From the NCBI RefSeq assembly GCF_042682685.1, contig NZ_JBHUHX010000052.1, positions 207,308 to 271,307 on the forward strand: a DNA stretch of 64,000 nucleotides, read 5' to 3'. The position numbers were made by a program, and so were the translations under genes. Of this stretch, positions 40,469-51,161 are shown piece after piece. This stretch comes from Imhoffiella fuscus. Lineage in GTDB: Bacteria; Pseudomonadota; Gammaproteobacteria; Chromatiales; Chromatiaceae. The notes beneath the pieces were generated by a model. The model ran no database searches. It saw only the letters and a list, made by a program, of their open reading frames with translations, and was not told where the DNA came from. Every line of letters starts with the position of its first letter. Positions within the stretch are counted from its first letter, which is position 1.

Positions 40469-41818
40469 CTATTCTCCAGCGATGGTCATGCGCTCGATGA
40501 GCCAGGATCCGGTGCGGGTGCCTCCGAAGAAGTCGCAGTCGTTACCGACCGCGACCAGCCCGGCGAACATGTCCTTGAGATTGCCGGCGATGGTGATCTC
40601 CTCGACCGGGTACTGGATCTCGCCGTTCTCGACCCAGAAGCCGGAGGCCCCGCGCGAATAGTCTCCGGTGACGTTATTCACCCCGTGCCCCATGAGTTCG
40701 GTGACCAGCAGCCCCGTCCCCATCTCGCGCAGCATGCCGGCACGGTCCAGGTCACCCATCTCGATGCGTAGATTGCGCACCCCGCCGGCGTTGCCGGTGG
40801 TCGGCATGCCCAACCGACAACCCGAATAGGTATCGAGCACATAGGTCTGGAGGATGCCGTCGCGCACCAGATCCTTGGCGCGGGTCGCGACGCCGTCCCC
40901 ATCGAATGGCGCACTGGAGAGACCGCGCCGCAGATGCGGCTCCTCGTAGATGCGGACGAACTCGGGGAAGATGCGTTCGCCGAGCCGATCGAGCAGAAAG
41001 CTGGAGCGACGATAGATGCTGCTACCGTTGATCGCTCCCAGCAGACTGCGCAGCAGCCCGGTCGCCACCTCGGCCCGGAACATGACCGGCGCCTCGCGGG
41101 TGTCCAGACGCCGTCCGCCAAGCCGCGCCACGGTGCGCTCGGCCGCCCGCTCGCCGACCGAGCGGGCCGTATCGAGATCGGCGGCGCAGCGCGCCGTGGT
41201 CCACCAGTAGTCGCGCTGCATCGCATCGCCGTCCTGTCCGATCACGGCGCAGTTGAGACCGTGCCGCGTGGTGGGATAGCCGCCGATGAAGCCCCGACTG
41301 TTGCCGGCGACATGGATGCCGAAGTGGGTCGAGAGGCTCGCGCCCTCGGAATTGACGATGCGCGCGTCGTAGGCGCGGGCCGCATCCTCGCAGCTCGCCG
41401 CCAGCTCGACGGCCTCATCCACCCCGATCGACCAGGGGTGATAGAGATCCAAATCCGGGACCTCGGTCGCCATCAACTCGGCGTCGGCGAGATGGGCGCA
41501 GCGGTCCTCCTGGGTGTGGGCGGCGATGGCGCAGGCCGCGCTCACCGCGTCTCGAATCGCGCCTGGACTCAGGTCGGAGGTGCTGGCCGAACCCTTGCGA
41601 TGGCCGAAATAGACGGTGACGCTCAGACCGTTGTCGCGGGTGTGCTCGACCGTCTCCACCTCGCCGAGCCGCACCGCCACTTCCAGCCCGGCGCTGCTGC
41701 CGACCGATGCCTCGGCATCGCTCGCGCCCTGGCGCTTGGCCTCCTTGAGCATGTCTTCGATGATCTCTTGCAATCGGGTCAGGCGCTCGGCCGTGTCCTC
41801 GGTCGTCAGGATGGGCAT
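40469..41818 (-). CDS. pmbA: TldE/PmbA protease subunit
   Basis: A 449-residue protein of the TldD/PmbA family, beginning LTRLQEIIEDML. It has GLSVTVYFGHRKGSASTSD and the C-terminal GVNNVTGDYSRGASGFWVENG, both typical. In E. coli TldD and PmbA form a heterodimeric protease that trims peptides such as microcin B17 precursor and the CcdA antitoxin; PmbA lacks the metal site, and no HExxxH is seen here. The ATG at 41818 fits the E. coli start. It follows tldD by 134 bases on the same strand; the usual yjgA between them is absent. Confidence 0.95.
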   Translation of the reverse strand: MPILTTEDTAERLTRLQEIIEDMLKEAKRQGASDAEASVGSSAGLEVAVRLGEVETVEHTRDNGLSVTVYFGHRKGSASTSDLSPGAIRDAVSAACAIAAHTQEDRCAHLADAELMATEVPDLDLYHPWSIGVDEAVELAASCEDAARAYDARIVNSEGASLSTHFGIHVAGNSRGFIGGYPTTRHGLNCAVIGQDGDAMQRDYWWTTARCAADLDTARSVGERAAERTVARLGGRRLDTREAPVMFRAEVATGLLRSLLGAINGSSIYRRSSFLLDRLGERIFPEFVRIYEEPHLRRGLSSAPFDGDGVATRAKDLVRDGILQTYVLDTYSGCRLGMPTTGNAGGVRNLRIEMGDLDRAGMLREMGTGLLVTELMGHGVNNVTGDYSRGASGFWVENGEIQYPVEEITIAGNLKDMFAGLVAVGNDCDFFGGTRTGSWLIERMTIAGE

Positions 41819-41952
41819 GGCGGATTCGAGTCCTCGGATAGACGAAATTGAATGATGAAGCCGGCGCTTGCTGGCCGGCTCAAATAACCTAATTGGACGT
41901 GCTCTGGCGATACGAACCAACGGCCGAAAGATGGCCGAGTATCGAACGCGCC

Positions 41953-43395
41953 TTATTGAGTGGTGCCGCCGACGGTCAGTCCGTCGATGCGCAACGTCGG
42001 CTGGCCGACGCCGACCGGCACGCTCTGCCCCTCCTTGCCGCAGGTCCCGACGCCCTCGTCGAGCTTGAGATCGTTGCCGATCATGCTGACCCGGGTGAGC
42101 ACGTCCGGGCCGTTGCCGATCAGGGTCGCGCCCTTGACCGGGCGGCCGATCCGGCCGTTCTCGATCAGATAGGCTTCGCTGGCCGAGAAGACGAACTTGC
42201 CGGAGGTGATGTCGACCTGACCGCCGCCGAAGTTGACCGCGTAGAGCCCCTTGTCGACCGAGGCGATGATCTCCTCGGGATCGCGTTCGCCGGCCAGCAT
42301 GTAGGTATTGGTCATGCGCGGCATGGGCAGATGGGCATAGGATTCGCGCCGACCGTTGCCGGTGGAACGGGTGCCGGTGAGCCGTGCGTTGAGCTTGTCC
42401 TGCATGTAGCCGCGCAGGATACCGTCCTCGATCAGGACGGTGTTCTGGGTCACCGTGCCCTCGTCGTCCATGTTGAGCGAGCCGCGCCGCCCCGGCAGCG
42501 TGCCGTCGTCGACCACGGTGACGCCCGAAGCGGCGACGCGCTGGCCGATCTTGCCCGAGAAGGCCGAGCTGCCCTTGCGGTTGAAGTCGCCCTCCAGACC
42601 GTGACCGATGGCCTCGTGCAGCAGCACGCCGGGCCAGCCGGCCCCGAGCACCACGGTCATGGTACCGGCCGGTGCGTCCCCGGCCTCCAGGTTGGTCAGG
42701 GCGAGACGCACCGCCTCGCGGGCGAAGGACAATGCACGATCCTCGATCAGGAAATAGCCCAGATCGACGCGGGCACCTCCGCCGCTCGAACCCTGCTCGC
42801 GCCGCCCGTTCTCCTCGGCGATCACGTTGACGCTGAGGCGCACCAGGGGCCGCACGTCGGCCGCCAGGGTGCCGTCGTCGGCCAGAACCAGCACCGTATC
42901 CTGAACCGCGACCAGGCTGGCGACGACCTCGCGCACCCGCGGATCGACCCGACGCGCCTCGGCATCGACCCGCTGGAGCAGGGCGACCTTGTCCGGATCG
43001 GACAGACTGGCGATGGGGTTGAGCGGTTCGTAGAGACGACGCTCGACGAGGGCCTGGCCGATCTTGGCGCTGCCGCTCTGACCGGCGCGGGCGATCGCCC
43101 GCGCCGCCTCGGCCGCCTGCGCCAGGGCGGGAAACTGCAGCTCGTCAGAATAGGCGAACCCGGTCTTCTCGCCACTGATGGCGCGCAGACCGGCACCTTG
43201 CTCGATGCTGAAATTGCCGTCCTTGATGATGCCGTCCTCCAGCACCCAGGACTGCAAGCGACTGGATTGGAAATAGATATCGGCGGCGTCGACCGAAGAA
43301 CTGGCCAGCGTGGCCAGTAGGCGATCAAGATCCCGATCGAGCAGTCCGGCCGGTTCCAGAATGCTCTCGCGGGCGATGACGATAGGGTCAGTCAT
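41953..43395 (-). CDS. tldD: Metalloprotease TldD
   Basis: A 480-residue catalytic partner of PmbA. The zinc site is HEAIGHGLEGD, an HExxxH motif, at about residue 262. The N-terminus has the substrate-channel strands and the ending GTCGKEGQSVPVGVGQP carries the family Cys. The length equals E. coli TldD (481). The ATG at 43395 gives a start like relatives. It is followed by pmbA and preceded by the nitrilase-family gene, as in other gammaproteobacteria. Confidence 0.97.
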   Translation of the reverse strand: MTDPIVIARESILEPAGLLDRDLDRLLATLASSSVDAADIYFQSSRLQSWVLEDGIIKDGNFSIEQGAGLRAISGEKTGFAYSDELQFPALAQAAEAARAIARAGQSGSAKIGQALVERRLYEPLNPIASLSDPDKVALLQRVDAEARRVDPRVREVVASLVAVQDTVLVLADDGTLAADVRPLVRLSVNVIAEENGRREQGSSGGGARVDLGYFLIEDRALSFAREAVRLALTNLEAGDAPAGTMTVVLGAGWPGVLLHEAIGHGLEGDFNRKGSSAFSGKIGQRVAASGVTVVDDGTLPGRRGSLNMDDEGTVTQNTVLIEDGILRGYMQDKLNARLTGTRSTGNGRRESYAHLPMPRMTNTYMLAGERDPEEIIASVDKGLYAVNFGGGQVDITSGKFVFSASEAYLIENGRIGRPVKGATLIGNGPDVLTRVSMIGNDLKLDEGVGTCGKEGQSVPVGVGQPTLRIDGLTVGGTTQ

Positions 43396-43549
43396 GATGG
43401 GAATTGGCGACTCTCGGTCAGTGATCGGAAGGGGCCGGAGTCCGAGTCGATCCGTCGCGCTCGCGCGCATGGAAGGAGCGGAACGGCGGTATTTCGCGCG
43501 GCATCCACGCCGGTCGGACTCTCGGCCTGTTGGCTGGTGACTTGCGGAC

Positions 43550-44380
43550 TCAGCCGCCGCATTTCAAACGACGGTGGTCGATGGTCGGGAAGCTGCGGCG
43601 GACGGAATCCTGGAACTCCTCGTCGATCGAGGCGCAGATGCAGCCGGCTCCGCGCGGCAACTGGGCCAACACGGCGCCCCAGGGATCGACGATCATGCTG
43701 TGACCATGGGTCTCGCGACCGTTGACGTGGAAACCGCCCTGGGCCGCAGCGATGACATAGACGAGATTCTCGATCGCGCGGGCGCGCACCAGCGTCTCCC
43801 AGTGGGCCTTGCCGGTGATCGCAGTGAAGGCGGAGGGCATGGCCAGGATCTCCATGCCAGCGTCGAGCATCTGGCGGAACATCTCGGGGAAACGCAGATC
43901 GTAGCAGACCGCGACCCCGAGTCGGCCGAAGGGGGTGTCGAGCACCAGCGGATCGCTGCCCGCCTCGATGGTCGCCGACTCGTGATAACGCTCGTCGACC
44001 CCCGGCAGGTTCACGTCGAACAGATGGATCTTGTCGTAACGCGCGACCCGCTCGCCGCGAGCGTCGTAGACCAGACAGGCCGAGCGCACCTTCTCGGGAT
44101 CCTCCGCGACCAGCGGGATGGTCCCGCCGACCAGCCAGATCCCAAGCTGCTTGGCGACCCGCGACAGGAACTCCTGCAGCGGTCCGTCTCCGTCGACCTC
44201 GCGCATGGCGACCTGATCTCGATCCTCCTTGCCCATGAAGGCAAAGTTCTCGGGCAACACGACCAAATGCGCCCCTTGATCGGCCGCCTCCTTGATCAAC
44301 CGCTCCGCCTCGAACAGATTGGCGCTGATATTGGGGCCGGTCGCCATCTGAACCGCACCCATCTTATATTTCGTTTTCAT
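43550..44380 (-). CDS. Nitrilase-superfamily amidase (Nit1/Nit2-like)
   Basis: A 276-residue carbon-nitrogen hydrolase. The catalytic Glu-Lys-Cys triad is visible: Glu in VVLPENFAFMG (about 45), Lys in RYDKIHLFDV (about 115) and Cys in VCYDLRFPE (about 151). The Nit1/2 branch contains deaminated glutathione amidase and omega-amidase; ICASIDEEF and HGHSMIVDPWG fit this branch. A role in removing deaminated glutathione is inferred. The ATG at 44380 is preferred although the frame is open upstream. It sits between yhdP and tldD, the conserved order in Pseudomonas and relatives. Confidence 0.9.
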   Translation of the reverse strand: MKTKYKMGAVQMATGPNISANLFEAERLIKEAADQGAHLVVLPENFAFMGKEDRDQVAMREVDGDGPLQEFLSRVAKQLGIWLVGGTIPLVAEDPEKVRSACLVYDARGERVARYDKIHLFDVNLPGVDERYHESATIEAGSDPLVLDTPFGRLGVAVCYDLRFPEMFRQMLDAGMEILAMPSAFTAITGKAHWETLVRARAIENLVYVIAAAQGGFHVNGRETHGHSMIVDPWGAVLAQLPRGAGCICASIDEEFQDSVRRSFPTIDHRRLKCGG

Positions 44381-44583
44381 GGCATTCACCACCCAGACCA
44401 AACAGGGCTGCAGAGCGAACCCGACCGGCGATCCCAATCGCCTCCAGGACGCAACCGAGACTCGATGGGGTTGACTCAGCGTTGTTGGAACCACCGGCGT
44501 GCGTCGCGCGCCGACCGGCCCCGAAATTGTTGCAACGATACCACCAGAGCAGGCCGCTCGAAAACGCGCGGCCCGCGCCGACC

Positions 44584-47500
44584 TCAATCCACGTCCAGAA
44601 AGAGATTGCGTTCCTTGACCGGAACCGGCTTCGCATCGGACCCATCCGCAGGCGCCTCCCCGCCCATCCCGGTGAGCGGGTCCCAGCCGACCCGATTCAG
44701 CTCGGGCTCGCCCCAGGGACCGCTCACCCGATAGCGATACCGTCCCAGACGATCGATCGGATTGCCCGCGACCTGATCGACCAGATAGACGGCGGCACCG
44801 ACCACGGGGCCGCCGGCGACCGCGCTCGCGAGCGCCACGCTCGACCCCAGCTTGGGCTCGACCGTCACGGTCTGATCGAAGGTCTGGGTCGCCAGATCGG
44901 ACTGGCCTGCGACCATGATCTTGCCCGCCGGCCCATCGATGACGAAATCGTCGAACCGCGCCTTGCCGGCACCGAGCACGATACGGCCGTGCATCTGCTC
45001 GAAGGCAAACCCCTGACCATAGAGATCGGAGAAATCGAGCGCCAGACGCCTGCCGAGCGCACTGAAATTGAGGAACCCCAGAATACGTCCGACGCCGGGT
45101 TCGACCGCCAGGAAGCGCCCCTTGCCGACCTGCAGGTCGATCTCGCCCTTGGCCTTGGGCAGCGAAAAGGTCTCCGGGGCGCCTGGCCAGTCGAGCTTCA
45201 AACGCGCCGAGCTGCGCCCCGCCTCCAGGGTACTGCGGGCATCGAGTGTCTTGAACAGCGCACCCAGATCGGGCGTATTCAACACCAGACCGATCCGGCT
45301 GCGCCCACCATCGCCCGAGGATCGCCAATCTCCGCTGCCTTTCAGCGTCAGGACCTTGCCGTCTAGGCTGAGGTTGGGCAAGTCGATGCCCTCCGCGTTC
45401 CGTCGCAGATCCAGCCCCAGGGTTCCGAGCGAGGCCCCGTGCCACAACAGATCGCGCACCCCAAGATCGAGCGAGGGCAGATCGGAGAGGTGCGGATCGT
45501 CCGCACGCTTGGAAGATCCCGCCGCGCTTCCACCCTGGGCGACCAGGGCCGACAGATCCAGCCGATCCAGCCGAATGAGGAGCGGCTGCTCGGCACCTGT
45601 CTTGGGAACCACGACCCGTCCATCCAGTTCGTCCGAGCCCAATTTGAGATGCCAGCCATCGTCGCGTGGATTTGCGCCCAGCGACAGGTGCGAAAGCTGC
45701 AGATCGCCCAGATGCAACCGCTCGATCTGTAGCTGCGCGCCGCTCAAGGCGATGTCCGACCCCTTCGAGCGCGACGGGAAACGCAACCTCAACGCCCTGG
45801 TCCAGGCCTGGAGATCCAGATCGCCGAGCGCGCCGTCCAGGAAGAGCCCGTCCGTCTCAGGAGGCGGCGCTCGATCGGCGCCGAAACGCAGGCGCCCCGA
45901 AACCAGACGGAGCGATCCGCCCTTCAGGTCCAGATCGAGATTCGCGGCCAGCCCCTGGATCCGACCGTCCAACGCGAGCGAACGACCCGGTACCAGGGTC
46001 CCCTGGAGCAGAAGTTCGCGCGTCCGCTTGGCGGCCTTGCCCAGCGGACTGGGAAGATCGATGCCTAGACCGCGCAGGTTCGACGAGAGCCTGAAATCCA
46101 GTGGCAAATCGCCCTGTTTGACGTGTCGATTCTGCAGGGTCACGCCCAGATTCCAGTCCAGTTCGCCACTGAGATCGCGCCACAGCGGCGAAGGAAAGCG
46201 CCGCGCCAGATCCGCGACCTGGGCGCGGGATGTCGCCTCGATCAGGGTCTCGGATCGATTGGGGTCTCCGGCCCCGCGCGTCTCGATGGAGAGTTTGACC
46301 GGGCGCCCCCAAAGCCGCGCCTGCAAATCGTCCGCGCTCAGACTGTTCTCGGTAAAGCGCAGGACACCGCGCAACCGGGACAGTGCGATAGGGCCTCCGG
46401 CAATGTCCAGGGTTGCCGGTCCAGGCCAGGTCAGGCTGCCGGAAACCCCCAGCGTGCCACTCTCGACCAAGGGCAGATCGATATCGAGCGCCAGGTGCGA
46501 CCGCCCGCTGACGGTCAGCGCCTTGCCGAGATTCCCGAGATCGGACGCCAGCGGGGTCTCGATCAAGACTCGGCGCGCATCGACGAAGGGTCCCTCGGCC
46601 TCGCCGTGAATCGGCAGGACGTCGGGTCCCCAGAGATCGGGGATCTCGGCGCGGCCAGCCGAAAAGGCGCTGTCGTAGATACGCCCGCGATCGACCTGGA
46701 TCGACAGCCCTTGATCGAGAAAACGCAGGTATCCGGCGGCGGAGCGAATCGGCGGCCAGCCGTCCTGATAGTCGAGCAGCAGATCCTCGAAATCCAGCAA
46801 CAGCTCGAAACGCCCCTGATGCTCGCGAAACGGAAAATCGGCGAGCCTGCCACGAAAGCTGGCATCGCCCTGCGCCAACCACCCCGAGACGATCGAGTGT
46901 TCCAGCCATTGGAGCAGATGCTCATGAATGATCCCGGCAGGCAGATAGGGCCGGACGTTGGAGGCATCGCCACTGAAATTGGCGCGCAGATCCAGGAAGG
47001 GACTCGTTCCGTCCGCCGGGATGTCGAGCGCGAGCCGCAGTCGACCGGCCAGATCGTCGGTCTCCAGACTCGCCGTGCGCACGGACACGGCGAGATCGCC
47101 CCCCGGATCGCGCCGCCAACCCAAGCGCCCGCTGGCGCCATTCAGATGCAGCGGCAGGGTGAAGAGCGGATTCAGGTCCAGATCGAGTCCGAGCGAGCCG
47201 AAACGCAGTTCGCCGCCGGAGGCGTTGGCGGCGAAGTCGGCGTTCAGTCCCTTGAAGCCGGGCAGGCGCGCATGCTGTTCCACGGCCAGATCGCGGACCG
47301 AACCCGACGCGCTCCAGCCCCACTGCCCGACGAGATCGCGTTCGGCGCGTACCGCCAGCGCGTTCACCTGCCCCTGGGGTCGCGCAGCGAGCAGGTCAAC
47401 GACCGGCTTGGACCGCCCCCAGGGGCCAGCCCCAAGGATTCCGGTCAGGGCGGAGAGATCCAGACGCGCCCCCGACACGGCGAGCCGGTCCAGACGGCCG

Positions 47501-48573
47501 GAGTCGGAGAGATCCAGATCCGCTCGGACGCCCGAAAGCTCGGCCCCAGCGACCCTGGCATTCAGATCCGAAAGCTCCAGCCGCCACGCCCCATCGATCC
47601 GCTGAAGACGCGCCAGCAGACGCGCATGCGCCACCGCGAGCGATTCCTGCGACGCGTCGCCGACATTCGCGTGGAGCAACACCCCGGCCACATCGGCACG
47701 CACGAGCGACTGGACCAGGCGCCCCGAGTCGATCCGCGACCAGCTTTCCAGAGAGATCCGTTCGGTATCGAGGCGATAGCCGTGCGTGAGCGAGGGCGGC
47801 AACAGACGCCCTAGATCGGCACCGTCGAAACGGACATAGAGGCGACCGCTCCAGGCGCGAAACTTGGAGGGCGGTCCATTCAGCTCCGCGATCAGATGCA
47901 AACGATCGCCCTCGTCGCGCCGAGGCTCGCCCGCGCGATCGCCCCTCCCTGACGTGCCCGCCAGGGGGCGCGGAGGCGCTAGATTGGCCGAGAGCTCGGC
48001 GAAATGGCGCTGCCCCACGTTGCGCAGATCGAGGCGAGTCTCACGCAGACGCAGGACACGGGCATGCGAATCCGCATCTTCGATCAGCACCTCGCTGTCG
48101 ACCAGGGTCAAGGCGCCCTGGTCGAGGAAACGTTCGAGCGCCTTCGGATCCGTTCCGCCCAGGGCGCCGAGTCCGGCCAATTCGAACCGACCGTCCGGCA
48201 TGCGCTCGACTCGGAGTCGAGCGCCGACCAGGGTCAGGGTGCCGATGCGCGGAACCGAGGCCCGGATCGAGCCGAGCGCATCCAGGTCCAATTCCATCGC
48301 GCGCAACGCCAGAACGACGGCCCCGGTTTCGCGATCGGAGAACCGGACCTGCTTGAGCACCAGACGGGGTCTCGTGCCGAAGAAGCTCACACCCATCCCG
48401 CCGATGCGGATTTGGTAGCCGAGACGCTGGCTCAGATGTCCAGCCAGTGTGTCCGCGTAATCTGCAGCCAACGGCGCCAAGAGATTGAGGACGGTCAGGA
48501 TCAGAGCCAGAACGACCGCCGAGATACCGCCAAATCGCAGAAGGAAGGCCGGAAGGCGTTTCAAAAATCGCAT
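44584..48573 (-). CDS. yhdP: AsmA-like intermembrane phospholipid transport protein YhdP
   Basis: A 1329-residue protein with one N-terminal membrane helix (about 14-36) and a very long periplasmic part of repeated beta-strands, the AsmA/TamB-like groove that spans the periplasm. In E. coli YhdP, with TamB and YdbH, moves phospholipids to the outer membrane. The C-terminal region has the conserved VGKGRFLAVEPGVGRILGFL and the family ending with YRYRVSGPWGEPEL. Length matches E. coli YhdP (1266). The ATG at 48573 places the helix at the N-terminus. It lies between rng and the nitrilase gene. Confidence 0.95.
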   Translation of the reverse strand: MRFLKRLPAFLLRFGGISAVVLALILTVLNLLAPLAADYADTLAGHLSQRLGYQIRIGGMGVSFFGTRPRLVLKQVRFSDRETGAVVLALRAMELDLDALGSIRASVPRIGTLTLVGARLRVERMPDGRFELAGLGALGGTDPKALERFLDQGALTLVDSEVLIEDADSHARVLRLRETRLDLRNVGQRHFAELSANLAPPRPLAGTSGRGDRAGEPRRDEGDRLHLIAELNGPPSKFRAWSGRLYVRFDGADLGRLLPPSLTHGYRLDTERISLESWSRIDSGRLVQSLVRADVAGVLLHANVGDASQESLAVAHARLLARLQRIDGAWRLELSDLNARVAGAELSGVRADLDLSDSGRLDRLAVSGARLDLSALTGILGAGPWGRSKPVVDLLAARPQGQVNALAVRAERDLVGQWGWSASGSVRDLAVEQHARLPGFKGLNADFAANASGGELRFGSLGLDLDLNPLFTLPLHLNGASGRLGWRRDPGGDLAVSVRTASLETDDLAGRLRLALDIPADGTSPFLDLRANFSGDASNVRPYLPAGIIHEHLLQWLEHSIVSGWLAQGDASFRGRLADFPFREHQGRFELLLDFEDLLLDYQDGWPPIRSAAGYLRFLDQGLSIQVDRGRIYDSAFSAGRAEIPDLWGPDVLPIHGEAEGPFVDARRVLIETPLASDLGNLGKALTVSGRSHLALDIDLPLVESGTLGVSGSLTWPGPATLDIAGGPIALSRLRGVLRFTENSLSADDLQARLWGRPVKLSIETRGAGDPNRSETLIEATSRAQVADLARRFPSPLWRDLSGELDWNLGVTLQNRHVKQGDLPLDFRLSSNLRGLGIDLPSPLGKAAKRTRELLLQGTLVPGRSLALDGRIQGLAANLDLDLKGGSLRLVSGRLRFGADRAPPPETDGLFLDGALGDLDLQAWTRALRLRFPSRSKGSDIALSGAQLQIERLHLGDLQLSHLSLGANPRDDGWHLKLGSDELDGRVVVPKTGAEQPLLIRLDRLDLSALVAQGGSAAGSSKRADDPHLSDLPSLDLGVRDLLWHGASLGTLGLDLRRNAEGIDLPNLSLDGKVLTLKGSGDWRSSGDGGRSRIGLVLNTPDLGALFKTLDARSTLEAGRSSARLKLDWPGAPETFSLPKAKGEIDLQVGKGRFLAVEPGVGRILGFLNFSALGRRLALDFSDLYGQGFAFEQMHGRIVLGAGKARFDDFVIDGPAGKIMVAGQSDLATQTFDQTVTVEPKLGSSVALASAVAGGPVVGAAVYLVDQVAGNPIDRLGRYRYRVSGPWGEPELNRVGWDPLTGMGGEAPADGSDAKPVPVKERNLFLDVD

Positions 48574-48773
48574 CGAATCAGAATAGGGGCGAATCGGACC
48601 GAGCATGCGCCCATCGACTTGGAAGCGCAAACCGGACGGGGCCGAGGCCGAGCGCGCAACAACGGCGCACATCCGGCCGGATTCCGAGCCGCCGCTTCAG
48701 GCGGACTTGAGAGCTGGAGACGGGCACGCCGAGACCTCCTCAGGGCCGATCGACCGGAGCCGGACCAACCGGC

Positions 48774-50228
48774 TCAGATGAGCACGACGTCGTACTGTTC
48801 CTGCGTGTAGAGCGCCTCTGCCTGGAGGCGAATCGGACGACCGATGAACTCCTCCAATTCGGCCAGATGCGCCGACTCCTCGTCGAGCAGACGATCCACC
48901 ACCTCCTGCGAGGCCAGGACCAGCAGGGTCTCGACGTCGAATTGGCGCGACTCGCGCAGGATCTCGCGGAAGATCTCGTAACAGGTCGTCTCGGCGGTCT
49001 TGATCGAGCCGCGCCCGCCGCAACAGGGACAGGGCTCGCAGAGCACATGCTCCAGGGACTCGCGTGTGCGCTTGCGGGTCATCTCGACCAGACCGAGCGA
49101 GGACACCTCGGTGATATGGGTCTTGGCATGATCGCGTGCGAGACACTTCTCCAGCGCGCGCAACACCTGGCGTTTGTGCTCTTCCTCGGTCATATCGATG
49201 AAATCGATGATGATGATGCCGCCGAGGTTGCGCAGACGCAGCTGGCGGCAGATCGCCTGGGCCGCCTCCAGGTTGGTCTTGAAGATGGTCTCTTCGAGAT
49301 TGCGGTGACCGACGAAGGCGCCGGTGTTGACGTCGATGGTGGTCATGGCCTCGGTCTGGTCGATGACCAGATGGCCGCCGGACTTGAGACTCACCTTACG
49401 CTGCAGCGCCTTGCGAATCTCCTCCTCGACGCCGTAGAGATCGAATAGCGGCCGCTCGCCCTGATAATGCTCGATCCGGTTCTCGATCTCGGGGATGTAC
49501 TTGGTCGCGAAGGGCAACGCCTTGTCGATCATGATGCGCGAATCGATACGGATGCGCTCCACCTCCGGGGTCACCAGATCGCGCAGCGCCCGCAGAGCGA
49601 GCGGCAGGTCGTCGTGGACCAGTCCGATCTGGCTGACGTAACCGCAGCGTTCCTTCACGCCGCGCCACAGCTTGGCCAGAAAGGCCATATCCTTGAGCAA
49701 CGCCTCCTCGCTGACCCCCTCGGCCGCAGTGCGGGCGATGAATCCGCCGTCGCCCTCGTGGGACTCGACATAGCCATGCAGGATCTCGCGCAGCCGGCGG
49801 CGCTCCTCCTCGTCCTCGATCTTCTGCGACACCCCGGTGCTGGCCAGGGCCGGCATGCACACCAGATAGCGCGAGGCGATCGAGATGTTGGTGGTCAGGC
49901 GCGCCCCCTTGGTGCCGAGCGGATCCTTGACCACCTGAACCACGATCATGTCGCCCTCGTGGACCAGTTCGTGGATCTGGTCACCACGCGGCTCGCCCTG
50001 GGGGCCGATGATGTCGGAGGCATGGAGGAAGGCGGCACGCTCCAGGCCGATATCGACGAAGGCGGCCTGCATGCCGGGCAGCACCCGACAGACCTTGCCC
50101 TTGTAGATGCTGCCAACCAGACCGCAACGCTCGGCACGCTCGATGATGATCTCTTGCACCACGCCGTTCTCGACGACGGCGACCCGGGTCTCGGGCGGTG
50201 TGACATTGATGAGGATCTCTTCGCTCAC
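48774..50228 (-). CDS. rng: Ribonuclease G
   Basis: A 484-residue endoribonuclease that matures the 5' end of 16S rRNA. It has an S1 domain (about 38-120: GSIYKGKVCRVLPGMQAAFVDIG in part), the catalytic core with DVNTGAFVG (metal-binding Asp) and IIIIDFIDM, and the zinc-link CEPCPCCGGRG (about 400) which supports dimerisation. It lacks the long C-terminal tail of RNase E. The start is GTG at 50228, giving MSEEILINVT as in relatives. It lies between maf and yhdP in the common gammaproteobacterial order. Confidence 0.97.
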   Translation of the reverse strand: MSEEILINVTPPETRVAVVENGVVQEIIIERAERCGLVGSIYKGKVCRVLPGMQAAFVDIGLERAAFLHASDIIGPQGEPRGDQIHELVHEGDMIVVQVVKDPLGTKGARLTTNISIASRYLVCMPALASTGVSQKIEDEEERRRLREILHGYVESHEGDGGFIARTAAEGVSEEALLKDMAFLAKLWRGVKERCGYVSQIGLVHDDLPLALRALRDLVTPEVERIRIDSRIMIDKALPFATKYIPEIENRIEHYQGERPLFDLYGVEEEIRKALQRKVSLKSGGHLVIDQTEAMTTIDVNTGAFVGHRNLEETIFKTNLEAAQAICRQLRLRNLGGIIIIDFIDMTEEEHKRQVLRALEKCLARDHAKTHITEVSSLGLVEMTRKRTRESLEHVLCEPCPCCGGRGSIKTAETTCYEIFREILRESRQFDVETLLVLASQEVVDRLLDEESAHLAELEEFIGRPIRLQAEALYTQEQYDVVLI

Positions 50229-50355
50229 GGATTTTTATTCTCAGTGGATTTCTTGTCATGTATGCCGTGGATGCGACAGCGTGCAAACGGTCCCGGGCGA
50301 TGTGCGAAGTCACCGATGACCGAACGCGGACACCGGATTGGGCAAACGACGTCCC

Positions 50356-50952
50356 TCAACGAGCCATCGATGCGACGCCTGCCTCCAACAGCAGACGGCC
50401 CGTCTCGAACAGCGGAAGCCCCATGACCCCCGAGTAGCTGCCTTCCAGATTGGCCACGAAAAGCGCCCCGTACCCCTGGATACCGTAACCGCCAGCCTTA
50501 TCGGCCGGCTCGCCGGTCTCCCAATAGCGGCGCGCCTCCTCCTCGTCGATCTCGCGAAAGCGCACGCGACTCTCGCTGAGCGCGGTCCGCTCCTGGTCCG
50601 GGGTCATGAGCGCAACGGCCGTGAGCACCCGATGGGTCCGGCCCGACAACGCGGCGAGCATGGCCAGCGCATCGGTCGAATCGCGCGGCTTGCCTAGGAC
50701 ACGCTCGCCCAAGACCACTGCGGTGTCCGCCGCCAGGACCGGCAGACGATCGCCCCTGCTCGCTCGATCGCAGCCGGCGCGCCCCTTCTCGACGGCGATC
50801 CGCAGGACGTAGTTCTCTGGGGATTCGTCAGGGAATCGCCGCTCGTCCGTGTCCAGCGACAGCCGCGCGAATCGCACCCCGATCTGGGTCAGCAACTCCG
50901 CGCGGCGCGGCGAATTCGAGGCCAGATAGATCTGAGGTCGAGGCTCTAGCAC
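50356..50952 (-). CDS. Maf-family nucleotide pyrophosphatase
   Basis: A 198-residue enzyme of the Maf/Ham1-like group that hydrolyses non-canonical or modified nucleoside triphosphates (dTTP/UTP or m7GTP). Motifs are the opening IYLASNSPRRAELL, the catalytic region AADTAVVLGERVLGKP and the closing GGYGIQGYGALFV. The IQG segment with GYGIQG suggests the YhdE type that acts on dTTP and UTP. The start is GTG at 50952. It is upstream of rng by 127 bases, as usual. Confidence 0.95.
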   Translation of the reverse strand: MLEPRPQIYLASNSPRRAELLTQIGVRFARLSLDTDERRFPDESPENYVLRIAVEKGRAGCDRASRGDRLPVLAADTAVVLGERVLGKPRDSTDALAMLAALSGRTHRVLTAVALMTPDQERTALSESRVRFREIDEEEARRYWETGEPADKAGGYGIQGYGALFVANLEGSYSGVMGLPLFETGRLLLEAGVASMAR

Positions 50953-51161
50953 GCGTCACGTGTCTCCGTCTGCTGCGCGGCGACCCAACGCCTCCACGCG
51001 GTCGTTCCGGTCATCCTGCCGAGGAACATGGGCGGCGCTATAGGAAAGCCGCTGATCGAGCGAAAAGGCGCACGGATGGCCGCACTGGAGCGCTGAACAG
51101 CGAGCGTTTCATTTCGAACCGACGAACCGTCCCATACACCTCAGCGTCGAAACCGCCCCTT